Of a stretch of 64,000 nt of DNA, positions 30,777 to 40,180 are shown one piece after another. The notes under the pieces are model-generated. The model was not told where the DNA came from. It searched no databases and saw only the letters and a program-made list of their open reading frames with translations. The DNA comes from Pseudomonas chlororaphis subsp. aurantiaca (GTDB lineage Bacteria > Pseudomonadota > Gammaproteobacteria > Pseudomonadales > Pseudomonadaceae): assembly GCF_013466605.1 (NCBI RefSeq), contig NZ_CP059162.1, positions 5,890,001 through 5,954,000 of the forward strand. The letters run 5' to 3'. Position numbers and translations under genes: made by a program. Each line of letters opens with the position of its first letter. The stretch's first letter is position 1.

Positions 30777-31396
30777 CCAAGCCTGTTTTCAAACCCTGGA
30801 TCCTCGGCCTTACCGGCGGTATCGGCAGTGGCAAAAGTGCTGCGGCCCAGCACTTCATCGACCTGGGTATCCATGTGGTGGATGCCGATCACGCCGCCCG
30901 CTGGGTGGTGGAACCCGGCCGTCCGGCCCTGGCCCGCATTGCCGAGCATTTCGGCGACAGCGTGCTGCAGGCCGATGGCCAGTTGGACCGCGCCGCGCTG
31001 CGCAAGCTGATCTTCGAGGTGCCGCAACAACGCCTCTGGCTGGAAGCCTTGCTGCATCCGTTGATTGCCGATGAAATCGCCGCGCACCTGGCTCGCGCCG
31101 AGTCGCCCTACGCGATTCTGGTATCACCGCTGTTGATCGAATCCGGGCAATACGCGATGACCCAGCGGATCCTGGTGATCGATGTGCCGCAACAACTGCA
31201 GATCGAGCGGACCCTGCAACGCGACCGGATCAGCGAACAGCAGATCCAGGCGATTCTCAAGGCCCAGGCGACCCGTGAAGATCGCCTGAGCCATGCCGAC
31301 GATGTGCTGGTCAACGACCGCGACCTCGCCTGGCTGCACAGCGAGGTCGAACGCCTGCATCACTTTTACCTTACCTTGCGTGGAGGCCAGTCATGA
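30773..31396 (+). CDS. coaE: Dephospho-CoA kinase
   Basis: A 207-residue P-loop kinase performing the last step of CoA synthesis. The P-loop is [20 protein letters not shown] and SPLLIESG are the further conserved sites. The start at 30773 overlaps the pilD stop, and the stop overlaps yacG by 4 nt. pilD-coaE-yacG is a conserved gammaproteobacterial order. Confidence 0.97.
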   Translation: MTKPVFKPWILGLTGGIGSGKSAAAQHFIDLGIHVVDADHAARWVVEPGRPALARIAEHFGDSVLQADGQLDRAALRKLIFEVPQQRLWLEALLHPLIADEIAAHLARAESPYAILVSPLLIESGQYAMTQRILVIDVPQQLQIERTLQRDRISEQQIQAILKAQATREDRLSHADDVLVNDRDLAWLHSEVERLHHFYLTLRGGQS

Positions 31397-31596
31397 GCCA
31401 ACCCCTGACCGTGGAATGTCCAACCTGCGGTGCGCCCGTGGAGTGGACCGCGAGCAACGTCAACCGTCCGTTCTGCTCGGACCGCTGCAAACTGATCGAC
31501 CTCGGCGCCTGGGCCGCCGAAGAACACAAGATTCCGGTCAGCCCGGATGCCGAGGACGATCTGTTTTCCGACGACCTGCCGCCTCGCGCCCACTAA
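31393..31596 (+). CDS. yacG: DNA gyrase inhibitor YacG (zinc protein)
   Basis: A 67-residue protein with four zinc Cys ligands in [10 protein letters not shown] and [15 protein letters not shown]. coli YacG binds GyrB and inhibits gyrase. It is the last gene of the pilC-pilD-coaE-yacG series, overlapping coaE by 4 nt, and has an acidic C-terminal tail. Confidence 0.95.
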   Translation: MSQPLTVECPTCGAPVEWTASNVNRPFCSDRCKLIDLGAWAAEEHKIPVSPDAEDDLFSDDLPPRAH

Positions 31597-31600
31597 AGCC

Positions 31601-31816
31601 TCAAGGCCGCATGAAAGCGTAGTCCTGCGTATCGTCGAGGTTCTCCGCGAGAAACTGCAACTCGTCGGCCAGATCCTCGGCGCTGCGCACCCGCCGACTC
31701 TCCTGCACCACCGCGCTGAGCAGGGCGCGCAGGCTCAAGCCTGGTTCGAAACCCTCTTCCTGCGCAGTATCCAGACTCCTGCGTATTTCCTGCCGCGCCC
31801 ATTCATACACACTCAT
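31601..31816 (-). CDS. Conserved small protein of unknown function
   Basis: A 71-residue, acidic, helical protein, MSVYEWARQEIRRSLDT to the C-terminus. No recognised domain. The start at 31816 has GGGAG about 10 nt upstream; a longer frame to 31885 has no such site. It is convergent with yacG, with 4 nt between the stops. A gene of this kind follows yacG in other pseudomonads. Confidence 0.7.
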   Translation of the reverse strand: MSVYEWARQEIRRSLDTAQEEGFEPGLSLRALLSAVVQESRRVRSAEDLADELQFLAENLDDTQDYAFMRP

Positions 31817-31881
31817 GACCCTGCTCCCGAACGGTTTTTGCCGAGCATGGGACCGCGTCTGCCGAATGTGTTTGATATGGA

Positions 31882-32571
31882 TCAAGAACGCGGATCGTCA
31901 TCCTTCCAGGGCGCCGAGAGGTAACGGGTGCGGTTGAAGGTTTCCAGCCATTCGGGGCAGAACACCACCAGGGCGCTGATCACCATGCCGTTGATGAAGG
32001 CCTCGGGAAAGATGATCAGCCACAGGTAGCCGATGAAGTCTTCCAGCCATTCCGGCATGGCAAAACGCCCGTCGAACCACAGCAGTCCCAAGCCAACCAG
32101 CAGGCACAGCAAGGCCGACAGCGCGGCGGCAAAAAAACCGGAACAGAAGATATACACAAAGGGATTACGCGGCTGCGCGCGCTCCACCAGGAGCGCGCAG
32201 CATTCGGTGACCAGCACCGGCAGCAGGATCAGCAAGGCGCCGTTGATGCCGACCGCCGCCAGGTCCTGGCGGCCCAGCGCGACCAGGCCCACCTGGGCAA
32301 TCAGCCCGCCGACGATCGCCAGCGGCCAGTCCAGCAACAGGGTCACCGCCGTCATGCCGATGAAGTGATAGGACACGCCGGTATCGAAATCCCGGCGCAC
32401 CAACCACAGCAGGAACAAGGCGAACACCGTACCGAACAGCAGATGCTGACGCCGGCTGTCGCTGAACAGTTCGACCCAGGGCGCGCGCCAGGCGGCCCAG
32501 AGCAGTACCGACACATAGATCAGCCAGCCGACGCCGAGGGTGAGCGGCGACAGCAGCGCGGCGCTGATCAT
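31882..32571 (-). CDS. CbiM-like energy-coupling-factor permease
   Basis: A 229-residue integral membrane protein with about six helices. FDTGVSYHFIGMTAVTLLLDWPLAIVGG with its His resembles CbiM/ECF S-component permeases for cobalt or nickel. The usual ATPase and T-component genes are not adjacent, so the substrate and mode are uncertain. The start at 32571 overlaps the stop of the upstream gene (ATGA). The longer frame to 32661 is not supported. Confidence 0.7.
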   Translation of the reverse strand: MISAALLSPLTLGVGWLIYVSVLLWAAWRAPWVELFSDSRRQHLLFGTVFALFLLWLVRRDFDTGVSYHFIGMTAVTLLLDWPLAIVGGLIAQVGLVALGRQDLAAVGINGALLILLPVLVTECCALLVERAQPRNPFVYIFCSGFFAAALSALLCLLVGLGLLWFDGRFAMPEWLEDFIGYLWLIIFPEAFINGMVISALVVFCPEWLETFNRTRYLSAPWKDDDPRS

Positions 32572-33035
32572 GGCTGCGCCTGCTCCAGCGCTGCGCGCAG
32601 TTCGGCGGCCGTGCCGTACTCCCGTTGAGCAACCAGCCGGCCATTGTCGAGCTGCAGCCACAGGACTTTATCCACCGCCCCGGCGTAGCGCGGCGCTACC
32701 CGCCCGTCACGGTCTAGCATGATGCGATAGCCATAATCACGCATCGCCGGCACCGCGAACATCCTGGCGATCACCGCCGGCATGCGCTGGATGTCCGCGA
32801 CAAATACCGTGTGTCGCGCTTCCAGATAACCCGCAGGACGGTCCTGCAAGGCGGTGTTGACCAGCTTGGCGCCGTCCATGCTGCGCGCCACCAGCAGGGT
32901 CCGGGTCTGCCCGTCGAGGCTATAGGCCCGGTCGAATTGATCGAGCAAGGTCCAGGGCGCCAGACGCTCGCCGACTTCCACCGCATGCGTCAGCAAGGGC
33001 ATGCAACCCAGCAACAGCAATGACCAATACCTCAC
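32568..33035 (-). CDS. Putative periplasmic protein, thioredoxin-like fold possible
   Basis: A 155-residue protein with a signal peptide (about 1-18, ending LTHA-VEV). The body, GERLAPWTLLDQFDRAYSL...VARSMDGAKLV, recalls redoxin-type folds, but there is no CxxC. Its function is not known. It is cotranscribed with the CbiM-like permease by a 4-nt overlap, so a shared role such as metal handling is possible. Confidence 0.65.
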   Translation of the reverse strand: MRYWSLLLLGCMPLLTHAVEVGERLAPWTLLDQFDRAYSLDGQTRTLLVARSMDGAKLVNTALQDRPAGYLEARHTVFVADIQRMPAVIARMFAVPAMRDYGYRIMLDRDGRVAPRYAGAVDKVLWLQLDNGRLVAQREYGTAAELRAALEQAQP

Positions 33036-33329
33036 AGTTTTCTCCCCTTCCTTTGGTTAGTCCGCAAGCGTTCAGTCTACACCGCCAGAGCATCCGCCCG
33101 AGGGCTGCGCCAGCTAGCAAGACCCCAGCGATCGCGGGCGAAAAAGGAATAAATCGCCACGGGTTGGACAAGAGTCCCCCCCTGAACAACACTCCATTTT
33201 ATCCGTCACGCCTCGCTCACGAATGAGCCAACTTCGTGACACATGCCCAGGCTGTCATTCGTCCTGGATGCGCAAAACCGTCAAAAAACCGATAAATAAT
33301 GCAAAAAAAGGGTTAATCTGCCAGAATTA

Positions 33330-33343
33330 GTCAATTCATTGAC
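33330..33343. promoter_or_regulatory. FleQ-type box upstream of pslA
   Basis: GTCAATTCATTGAC is a perfect inverted repeat (6-bp arms, 2-nt centre) matching the GTCAATNNATTGAC pattern bound by the c-di-GMP-responsive regulator FleQ at psl, pel and cdr promoters of P. aeruginosa. It lies 149 nt before the pslA start. Confidence 0.75.
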
Positions 33344-33370
33344 CATCAAAGCAGAAAAATAGTATTGTCT

Positions 33371-33384
33371 GGCCATCAAAGGCC
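33371..33384. promoter_or_regulatory. AmrZ-like site upstream of pslA
   Basis: GGCCATCAAAGGCC matches 10 of 14 positions of an AmrZ-binding sequence as recalled (GGCCATTACCAGCC). Its CCATCAAAG core repeats a copy at 33343-33351, start to start exactly 30 bp. AmrZ represses psl in P. aeruginosa. The site is inferred. Confidence 0.4.
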
Positions 33385-33491
33385 GCCAAAAAACAGACTT
33401 TTTTGCAGTAAGCCTTAGTTTTTTCAGCCTGCCTCTGTAGTGGCTTTACCCTTAACAGAGCTGGGTTTTTACCTGGCAGCGACGGGATTCG

Positions 33492-34928
33492 ATGCTTACG
33501 AAATCGATTGATAGCAGGTTTCTGACCCGAACCGGATTCATGGAACTCTTCATTTCGGGGGTGAAACTGACGCATGCCTTGTCCGCCGCCCTGCCTGGAA
33601 TCCTGCTGCTCCTGAGTCTTGAATCCGCCAGTGCGGATGTCTGGCCAACCGTCCTTGGCCTGCTGCTGTTCTTTGCCGTAATCACCGTCATCCTGTTCCA
33701 GGCCCAGGGGGTCTACTCCGAAGAATTCTTCAGCAATCGCCTGCGCCTGCGCACGATGCTGGTGGCCTGGACCTCCGCCTTCTGCATCCTGCTGGTCATG
33801 TACCTGGGGCTGCATCTGCTGCCGGTCTTCAGCCTGCAGGACCTGGCTGTCTGGTTCATCGCCAGCCTCGTGCTGTTTGGCATCGAGCGCCTGTTTCTGC
33901 TGCGCCTGTTCCACTCGTGGATGGCCAGTGGCAAATACCTGCAACGCACGGTGATCCTCGGTTTCAGCGAGAGCGCGCTGTTCCTTGCCGAACACATGCA
34001 GCGTCACGGCGATATCCGCTCCGGCCTGATCGGTTTCATCGATGATCGCAGCGACCGCGTGCCCAAGGCCTTCTGCGACCTGCCCTTTCTGGGCAACACC
34101 CAGAACCTGGAAGAGCTGATCCGTTCCGAGCAAGTCAACCAGGTCCTGATCGCCCTGCCCTGGGCCGCGCACGCGCGCATCGGCGGGCTGGTGCAGCGGC
34201 TGCGGCAGTTGTCGGTGAATGTCGCCCTGGTGCCCGACATCACCACCCTGCGCTTCGGCCACAACCGCATGACCGATGTCGGCGGCATCCTGATGTTCAA
34301 CACCTCGGAGCTGCCGTTGCGCGGCTGGGCGCCGCTGATCAAGCGCTGCGAGGACATCATTCTCGCCCTGCTGGGCCTGGTCCTGTTGTCCCCTGTGCTG
34401 CTGGCCACCGCCGTGGCGGTGAAACTCGATTCCAAGGGCCCCGTGCTGTTCCGGCAAAAGCGCTACGGCTATAACGACCGGCTGATCCGCGTGTTCAAGT
34501 TCCGCTCGATGTATGTCGAGCAGGCGGACCTCAATGCCGAACGGCAGACCACCCGCGAAGACCCTCGCATCACCCGGGTCGGACGCTTCATTCGCAAGAC
34601 CAGCATCGATGAGCTGCCCCAGCTGTTCAATGTGCTGATGGGCAACATGTCGATTGTCGGGCCTCGCCCACATGCCACCGCCACCAAGGCGGCGGGAGTG
34701 CCGTTCGAACAGGCGGTGCGCGAATACAGCTCGCGCCATCGGGTCAAGCCCGGTATCACCGGCTGGGCGCAGATCAATGGCTACCGGGGAGAAACCGACA
34801 CCCTGCAGAAAATCCAGAAACGAGTGGAGTACGACCTCGATTACATCTCCAAGTGGTCGGTCTGGCTGGATCTGTACATCGTTTTCATGACGGTTCCGGC
34901 CGTCCTTTCGACGAAGGAAGTCTACTGA
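33492..34928 (+). CDS. pslA: PslA undecaprenyl-phosphate sugar-1-phosphate transferase
   Basis: A 478-residue polyisoprenyl-phosphate hexose-1-phosphate transferase that starts the Psl repeat unit on the lipid carrier. The N-terminus has about four membrane helices and a CoA-binding-like domain ([10 protein letters not shown]). The C-terminal transferase domain (about 290-478) has [46 protein letters not shown] and the final [15 protein letters not shown]. It is the first gene of the operon, overlapping pslB (ATGA). GGGAT precedes the ATG and could be an Rsm target; this is a guess. Confidence 0.93.
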   Translation: MLTKSIDSRFLTRTGFMELFISGVKLTHALSAALPGILLLLSLESASADVWPTVLGLLLFFAVITVILFQAQGVYSEEFFSNRLRLRTMLVAWTSAFCILLVMYLGLHLLPVFSLQDLAVWFIASLVLFGIERLFLLRLFHSWMASGKYLQRTVILGFSESALFLAEHMQRHGDIRSGLIGFIDDRSDRVPKAFCDLPFLGNTQNLEELIRSEQVNQVLIALPWAAHARIGGLVQRLRQLSVNVALVPDITTLRFGHNRMTDVGGILMFNTSELPLRGWAPLIKRCEDIILALLGLVLLSPVLLATAVAVKLDSKGPVLFRQKRYGYNDRLIRVFKFRSMYVEQADLNAERQTTREDPRITRVGRFIRKTSIDELPQLFNVLMGNMSIVGPRPHATATKAAGVPFEQAVREYSSRHRVKPGITGWAQINGYRGETDTLQKIQKRVEYDLDYISKWSVWLDLYIVFMTVPAVLSTKEVY

Positions 34929-36388
34929 TGAGCGCATTCACTGGATTGATCCCTTGCATTGTTTCCGGCGGCTCGGGTTCGCGCCTGTGGCCTGTCTCTC
35001 GGCAGAACATGCCCAAGCCGTTCATACGCATGCGCGATGGGCAGAGCCTGCTGCAAAAAACCTTCGTCCGCGCCAGCAGCCTGGCGGACGTCAGCTGCGT
35101 GGTCACGGTGACCAACCGCGACCTGCTGTTCCGCTCGCTGGACGAGTACCGCAACGTCAATCAGGGCAAGCTGGGCCTCGACCTGCTGCTCGAGCCGTTC
35201 GGGCGCAATACCGCCGTGGCCATTGCCGTGGCGGCCCTGCATGTGCGCGAGTACTGGGGCGACGAGGCGCAGCTGCTGATTCTTCCGGCCGACCACCTGA
35301 TCCTCGACCAGGATGCCTTCGCCGCAGCCGTGGACAAGGCGCGCAGCCTCGCCGCAGCCGGTTACCTGGCGACCTTCGGCATTCAGCCCGACAAACCCGA
35401 GACCGGTTTCGGCTACATCGAACAGGGCCCGGCGCTGAAGGAGGGTTTCCAGGTCGCGCGTTTCGTCGAAAAGCCCAACCTGGCCACCGCCCAGGCCTAC
35501 GTCGACAGCGGCAACTACCTGTGGAACGCTGGGATGTTCTGCTTCCGTGCCGATACCCTGCTGCAGGAACTGACCCTGCACGCTCCCGAGGTGCTGAGCG
35601 CCGCCCAGGCCTGCCTGGAACAAGGCATGACCCTGGACAACAAGCACTGCCGCCAGCGTGAACTCGACGCCGACAGTCTGGCCCGCGCCCCGGACGTTTC
35701 GATCGACGTGGCCCTGATGGAACGCTCCGAGCGGGTCGCCGTGGTGCCCTGTGACCTGGGCTGGAGCGACATCGGTTCCTGGGATGCGCTGCGCCAGCTG
35801 ACCCCGAGCGACGCCGCCGGCAACCAGGTCAACGGCGAAGCCATCCTGCATGACGTGAGCAATTGCTATATCGACTCGCCCAAGCGTGTGCTCGGCGCCG
35901 TTGGCGTCAGCGACCTGATCATCGTCGACACCCCGGACGCGCTGCTGGTGGCCGATGCCTCGCGGACCCAGGACGTGCGCCATATCGTCACCGAACTCAA
36001 GCGCCTGGGCCACAGCGCCTACAGCCTGCACCGCACGGTCACCCGGCCATGGGGGACCTACACCGTGCTGGAGGAAAGCAGCCGCTTCAAGATCAAGCGC
36101 ATCATGGTCAAGCCCAAGGAGTCGCTGTCGCTGCAGATGCACCATCACCGCAGCGAGCACTGGATCGTGGTCAGCGGCGCCGCCCTGATCACCAATGGCG
36201 ACCTGGAGGTCCTGCTCAACAGCAACGAATCCACCTATATCCCCGCCGGCCATAAACACCGCCTGAGCAACCCCGGGATCATCGACCTGGTGATGATCGA
36301 AGTGCAAAGCGGCGAGTACCTGGGCGAAGACGACATCGTGCGTTTCGAAGACGTCTACGGCCGTGCCCCGGCGCAGGTAAAACCATGA
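34928..36388 (+). CDS. pslB: PslB mannose-1-phosphate guanylyltransferase/mannose-6-phosphate isomerase
   Basis: A 486-residue bifunctional enzyme making GDP-mannose. The N-terminal pyrophosphorylase (about 1-280) has VSGGSGSRLWPVSRQNMPKPF, FGRNTAVA, ILPADHLI, FVEKPN and WNAGMF. The C-terminal cupin isomerase (about 370-480) has RPWGTYTVLEESSRFKIKRI, MHHHRSEHW and YIPAGHKHRLSNPG. Its ATG overlaps the pslA stop, and its stop overlaps pslC. A 25-residue longer frame is not needed. Confidence 0.95.
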   Translation: MSAFTGLIPCIVSGGSGSRLWPVSRQNMPKPFIRMRDGQSLLQKTFVRASSLADVSCVVTVTNRDLLFRSLDEYRNVNQGKLGLDLLLEPFGRNTAVAIAVAALHVREYWGDEAQLLILPADHLILDQDAFAAAVDKARSLAAAGYLATFGIQPDKPETGFGYIEQGPALKEGFQVARFVEKPNLATAQAYVDSGNYLWNAGMFCFRADTLLQELTLHAPEVLSAAQACLEQGMTLDNKHCRQRELDADSLARAPDVSIDVALMERSERVAVVPCDLGWSDIGSWDALRQLTPSDAAGNQVNGEAILHDVSNCYIDSPKRVLGAVGVSDLIIVDTPDALLVADASRTQDVRHIVTELKRLGHSAYSLHRTVTRPWGTYTVLEESSRFKIKRIMVKPKESLSLQMHHHRSEHWIVVSGAALITNGDLEVLLNSNESTYIPAGHKHRLSNPGIIDLVMIEVQSGEYLGEDDIVRFEDVYGRAPAQVKP

Positions 36389-37299
36389 TGAAGGTGGCGC
36401 TGATCATTCCCGCCCGCAACGCCGGAGCGCACCTCGATCGGTTGCTGCCGGCGCTGGCCGCCCAGACGCTGCAACCGGACACCGTGCTGGTGGTCGACAG
36501 CAGCTCGACGGACGACACCGTCAGCCGCTTCCGGCAGTTCGGTGCCCGGGTGGAGGTCATCGCCGCCCAGCAGTTCAATCATGGCGGCACCCGCCGCTGG
36601 GCGAGCGAACAGGTGGACGCCGATGCACTGATCCTGCTGACCCAGGATGCGATTCCGGCCACCCCCCAGACCTTCGCCAACCTGATCCAGGAGCTGGAAG
36701 AAGACCCGAGGATCGGCCTCGCCTACGGTCGTCAGCTGCCGCACCCCGGGGCCGGGATTCTCGAGGCGCAGTCGCGCCACTTCAACTACAGCCCCCAGAG
36801 CCGCAGCAAAAGCCTGGCCGACGCCGGGGAGCTGGGGATCAAGACCTGCTTCAGTTCGGACTCGTTTTCCGTCTACCGGCGCAGTGCCCTGCAAGCGGTG
36901 GGCGGCTTTCCCGAGGACGTCATCGGCAGCGAGGACGCCCACGTCGCCGCGCGCATGCTGCTCAACGGTTATCTGGTGCGCTACGCCGCCAGTGCGTGCG
37001 TGCAGCATTCGCACAGCTACAGTCTGATGCAGGAGTTCCGCCGTTATTTCGATATCGGCGTGTTTTATGGCCGCGAGCCCTGGATCCGCGAAGCCTTCGG
37101 CAGCGCGGGGGGAGAAGGCAAGCGTTACGTCCAGGCCGAGTTGCGCGCCTTGCGTGACGCCGGCCAGTTGCAACGTGTACCCGAAGTGCTGCTGCGCAGC
37201 GCGCTGAAGCTGTTGGGCTATCGCCTCGGCCACGCCGAACAGCATCTGCCGACACCGCTCAAGCGTCGCTTGAGTATGTTCTCAAACTACTGGACCTGA
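36385..37299 (+). CDS. pslC: PslC family 2 glycosyltransferase
   Basis: A 304-residue GT-A fold glycosyltransferase. It has ALIIPARNAGAHLDRLLPAL, VDSSSTDDT (nucleotide-binding Asp), a hydrophilic acceptor region and CFSSDSFSVYRRSALQAVGGFPED followed by GSEDAHVAARML. It lacks transmembrane segments. It probably adds one sugar of the Psl repeat on the cytoplasmic side. It starts in overlap with pslB. Confidence 0.9.
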   Translation: MMKVALIIPARNAGAHLDRLLPALAAQTLQPDTVLVVDSSSTDDTVSRFRQFGARVEVIAAQQFNHGGTRRWASEQVDADALILLTQDAIPATPQTFANLIQELEEDPRIGLAYGRQLPHPGAGILEAQSRHFNYSPQSRSKSLADAGELGIKTCFSSDSFSVYRRSALQAVGGFPEDVIGSEDAHVAARMLLNGYLVRYAASACVQHSHSYSLMQEFRRYFDIGVFYGREPWIREAFGSAGGEGKRYVQAELRALRDAGQLQRVPEVLLRSALKLLGYRLGHAEQHLPTPLKRRLSMFSNYWT

Positions 37300-37305
37300 G
37301 CTGTC

Positions 37306-38130
37306 ATGATGACTATTAACCGACCTTCCCGGCTTTGTCTGTTGAGCATCCTGACCGCCTCCCTGTGGCTGGGCGGCTGCTCGACCCCCGCCCATGTCGC
37401 GCTCCCTGACAGCGACACCCTCAAGGCCCGCCACGCGGCGGCACTGACCCTGGCCGACCTGCCGCCCGCCCAGGTGCTGATCCAGAGCGGCGACACCCTG
37501 CGCATCGTGCGCGATGCCCAGGAGCCGGCCGCCACCGACGACATGACGCTGTTCGTGGTGCGCCCGGACGGTTTCATCTCGATGCCCAACATCGGCCGGA
37601 TCAAGGCCGCGCTGCTGACCCCGGAAGACCTGGGCAAGGAAATCACCAAACGCTACACCCGTGTCTACCGCGAGCCCGAAGTGACCGTGAACATCGCCAT
37701 TGCCCCGAGCAACCGGGTGTTCATCGGCGGCGCGGTGGCCAACCCGTCGTTCTTCAACCTGGCCGGCACCGTGTCGGTGGAGCAGGCCCTGCTCAGCTCC
37801 GGCGGCGTCCTGCCGTCGGCCGACAGCTCCAACATCGCCCTGCTCAGGACCGGCCCCGACGGCAAGTACAAGATGTACTTCGTCGACCTCAGCAGCATGC
37901 TCAGCAACCCCAACCATCCGCTGGTCGCCCTGCAGCGCGGCGACCTGATCTACGTGCCGCAATCGACCATCGGCAGCACGGTGGAAGCGGTGGACATGTA
38001 CTTCACCAAGCTGTTCCCGGTTAACAAGGGGATCGGCCTGGGCTTCAACTACGACTTGAACGACCAGGATGTAAGAAACAGCGGCAACAGCACGACCAAC
38101 ATCGAAAACGTCAATAACATTTCTCAGTAG
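37306..38130 (+). CDS. pslD: PslD outer-membrane polysaccharide export lipoprotein
   Basis: A 274-residue Wza-type protein. The signal peptide ends in lipobox LGGC with Cys25. A poly-export domain (QSGDTLRIVRDAQEP, VRPDGFISMPNIGRIKAALLTPEDLGKEI) is followed by a SLBB-like domain (NRVFIGGAVANPSFFNL). It would form the outer-membrane export channel with PslE. It lies 6 nt after pslC. Confidence 0.93.
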   Translation: MMTINRPSRLCLLSILTASLWLGGCSTPAHVALPDSDTLKARHAAALTLADLPPAQVLIQSGDTLRIVRDAQEPAATDDMTLFVVRPDGFISMPNIGRIKAALLTPEDLGKEITKRYTRVYREPEVTVNIAIAPSNRVFIGGAVANPSFFNLAGTVSVEQALLSSGGVLPSADSSNIALLRTGPDGKYKMYFVDLSSMLSNPNHPLVALQRGDLIYVPQSTIGSTVEAVDMYFTKLFPVNKGIGLGFNYDLNDQDVRNSGNSTTNIENVNNISQ

Positions 38131-38197
38131 ACCGGAGTGATGCGTTTGATCGGCCTCCATCAGCCACTGCTACAAGTACTTTCAACGGAGTGATCCC

Positions 38198-40180
38198 GTG
38201 ATCGAAATACGCTCTCTACGCGACCTGTTGCGCCTGTTCTTCATATTCCGCCGCGAGTTCAAGCTGGCGGTCATCACCACTATCGTGGTCGCGGTGCTGG
38301 GCGCCTTCCTGCTGCCGACGCGCTACGAGTCGGACGCGCGCCTGCTGGTCAAGCCCGGGCGCGACAGCACCACGGTGCCGATCGAGGCCGGCAATCGCCA
38401 GACGCTGATCTCGCCCAGCACCCAGCACGACCCGATCGTCGATGAGGAGAAGATGCTCACCGGCCGGCCGATCGTGCACATCGTCGCCCAGCGCTACCTG
38501 GAACTGAGCGCGGCCGCCGAACCCCAGGGTTTCTGGAAGACCCTCAAGTTCTACGCCAAGAAGGCCATGGGCACGGCCATCGATGCGCTGCGCAGCCTGC
38601 TGCAACTGGTCGGCCTGTCGGAGCCGCAGAGCCCGCTGGACCGCCTGGCGACCCGCCTGGAAAAGAACTTCCAGGCCAGCCATGAACCGGGCTCGTCGGT
38701 GATCGATATCAGCTTTACCTGGGACGACCCGGAAGTCGCGCAGCAGGTGGTGAAGATCTGGGTCGACACCTTCCTCGAGGAACGCGCCCGGGTGCTCGGT
38801 CGCAAGAGCCTCTATGCCTTCTATGAAGGCGAAGGCAACAAGGTGGCCGCGCAGATCCTCAGCCTCAAGGAACAGTTGCAGGGCCGCCTGAAGCAGATCG
38901 ATTCGATCAGCGTCGATGCCCGCCTGGAAAACCTCACCAGCCAGATCGACCGGCTGACCGATGCCCGGGTCAATGCGCAGAACCAGCTGTCCGGGATCAG
39001 CAGCTTCCTGATCAACGCCCGCCAGCAGATCCAGGATCAGCCCGTCGAAGTGGTGACCAGCCGCGAGACCAGCCTCAACCCGACCCAGCTCGACCTCAAG
39101 CGCCAGCTCAACACCCTGCAAGTGGAACGCGCGCGCTTGCTGCGCACCTATTTGCCCGAGGCGCCGGCGGTCAAGCAGATCGAACAGAACATCCACGACC
39201 TGCAGGCCCTCAGCGAACAGGAAGAGACCCGCCTGGAACGCTCGAAGAACATTGCGCCCAATAGCCTGGTGACCAACGTCAAGCAGCAGGTCATCGATGC
39301 CCAGCTGCAACAACGCCGGCTGACCGGACAGATCGAGAACTACGACAAGACCCTGGCCACCCTGCGTGCCGAGCGTGACCGGGTACTGACCGACGAGCCC
39401 GAACTCAACCGCCTGACCCAGCAGTTGCGTACCGCTGAAAAGAGCTACGCGCTGTACTCGGAAAACCTGGAACAGGCGCGTATCGACCACGAACTCGACA
39501 GTAGCCAGATCAGCAACATCGCAATCATCGAGCACGCCACCTTCAACCCGGCGCGGGTCTTCCCCAAGAGCTTGCTGATCCTGCTGTTCGCCATTCCCGC
39601 GGGGATCGCCGTGGGTCTTTTGACCATCTATGTCTGCTACCTGCTGGACCAGCGCATCCACGACGGCTCGCGCCTGCCGGAGCTGTTCCAGGTGCAGCTG
39701 TGGGGCAGCGTGCCGGACCTCGAGGACGCCACGCCCGCGGCGATGACCGCGAGCATCTACCGGCTCTACAGCCTGTTGCCCATGGATCGCATCGAAAGCC
39801 AGGGCCTGACCCTGGGCCTGACCTCGGCGCGCCATGGCGAAGGTGTGAGTTTCATCCTGGAACGCCTGCGCCGCCTGCTGGAAGAACGCGGCCATCGCGT
39901 GCGGGTCAACGACAGCGCGCCGGCCCAGCCCGGTGAAGTGCTGCTACTGGATGCCTCGGCCCTGTTGTCGAACCAGGAGGCGTTCCTGATCCTGCGCCGC
40001 GCCGACCTGATCGCCCTGGTGATCGAGGCCCGGACCAGCACCGTGCCGATGATCGAGAATGCGATGTCGCTGCTGACCACCGCCTTCGGCAAGGTCGACG
40101 GGCTGATCCTCAACCGTCGCCGCTTCGAAGTACCGTCCAGGGTGCTGGAGCGGATCAACAGCTGGCGCGGTGCCGCCTGA
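38198..40180 (+). CDS. pslE: PslE polysaccharide co-polymerase (Wzz/Wzc-type)
   Basis: A 660-residue inner-membrane protein. The first membrane helix is at about residues 22-40 and the second at about 460-482, with a long periplasmic coiled-coil between (LKEQLQGRLKQIDS, LRTYLPEAPAVKQIEQNIHDLQ). The C-terminal cytoplasmic domain keeps a kinase-like shape, but its P-loop is degenerate (SARHGEGVS, without GK[ST]) and the tyrosine-rich tail is absent, so kinase activity is unlikely. It controls chain length and export with PslD. It overlaps pslF by 1 nt. Confidence 0.92.
   Translation: MIEIRSLRDLLRLFFIFRREFKLAVITTIVVAVLGAFLLPTRYESDARLLVKPGRDSTTVPIEAGNRQTLISPSTQHDPIVDEEKMLTGRPIVHIVAQRYLELSAAAEPQGFWKTLKFYAKKAMGTAIDALRSLLQLVGLSEPQSPLDRLATRLEKNFQASHEPGSSVIDISFTWDDPEVAQQVVKIWVDTFLEERARVLGRKSLYAFYEGEGNKVAAQILSLKEQLQGRLKQIDSISVDARLENLTSQIDRLTDARVNAQNQLSGISSFLINARQQIQDQPVEVVTSRETSLNPTQLDLKRQLNTLQVERARLLRTYLPEAPAVKQIEQNIHDLQALSEQEETRLERSKNIAPNSLVTNVKQQVIDAQLQQRRLTGQIENYDKTLATLRAERDRVLTDEPELNRLTQQLRTAEKSYALYSENLEQARIDHELDSSQISNIAIIEHATFNPARVFPKSLLILLFAIPAGIAVGLLTIYVCYLLDQRIHDGSRLPELFQVQLWGSVPDLEDATPAAMTASIYRLYSLLPMDRIESQGLTLGLTSARHGEGVSFILERLRRLLEERGHRVRVNDSAPAQPGEVLLLDASALLSNQEAFLILRRADLIALVIEARTSTVPMIENAMSLLTTAFGKVDGLILNRRRFEVPSRVLERINSWRGAA

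Larger units (their letters stand above)
33036..33491. other. psl control region
   Basis: 456 nt between a minus-strand gene and pslA, AT-rich from about 33280 to 33420. It contains the FleQ-type box, a 9-bp direct repeat and an AmrZ-like site, listed separately. The pslA leader downstream of these is about 100 nt. No gene is seen. No -35/-10 pair could be chosen firmly. Confidence 0.6.
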
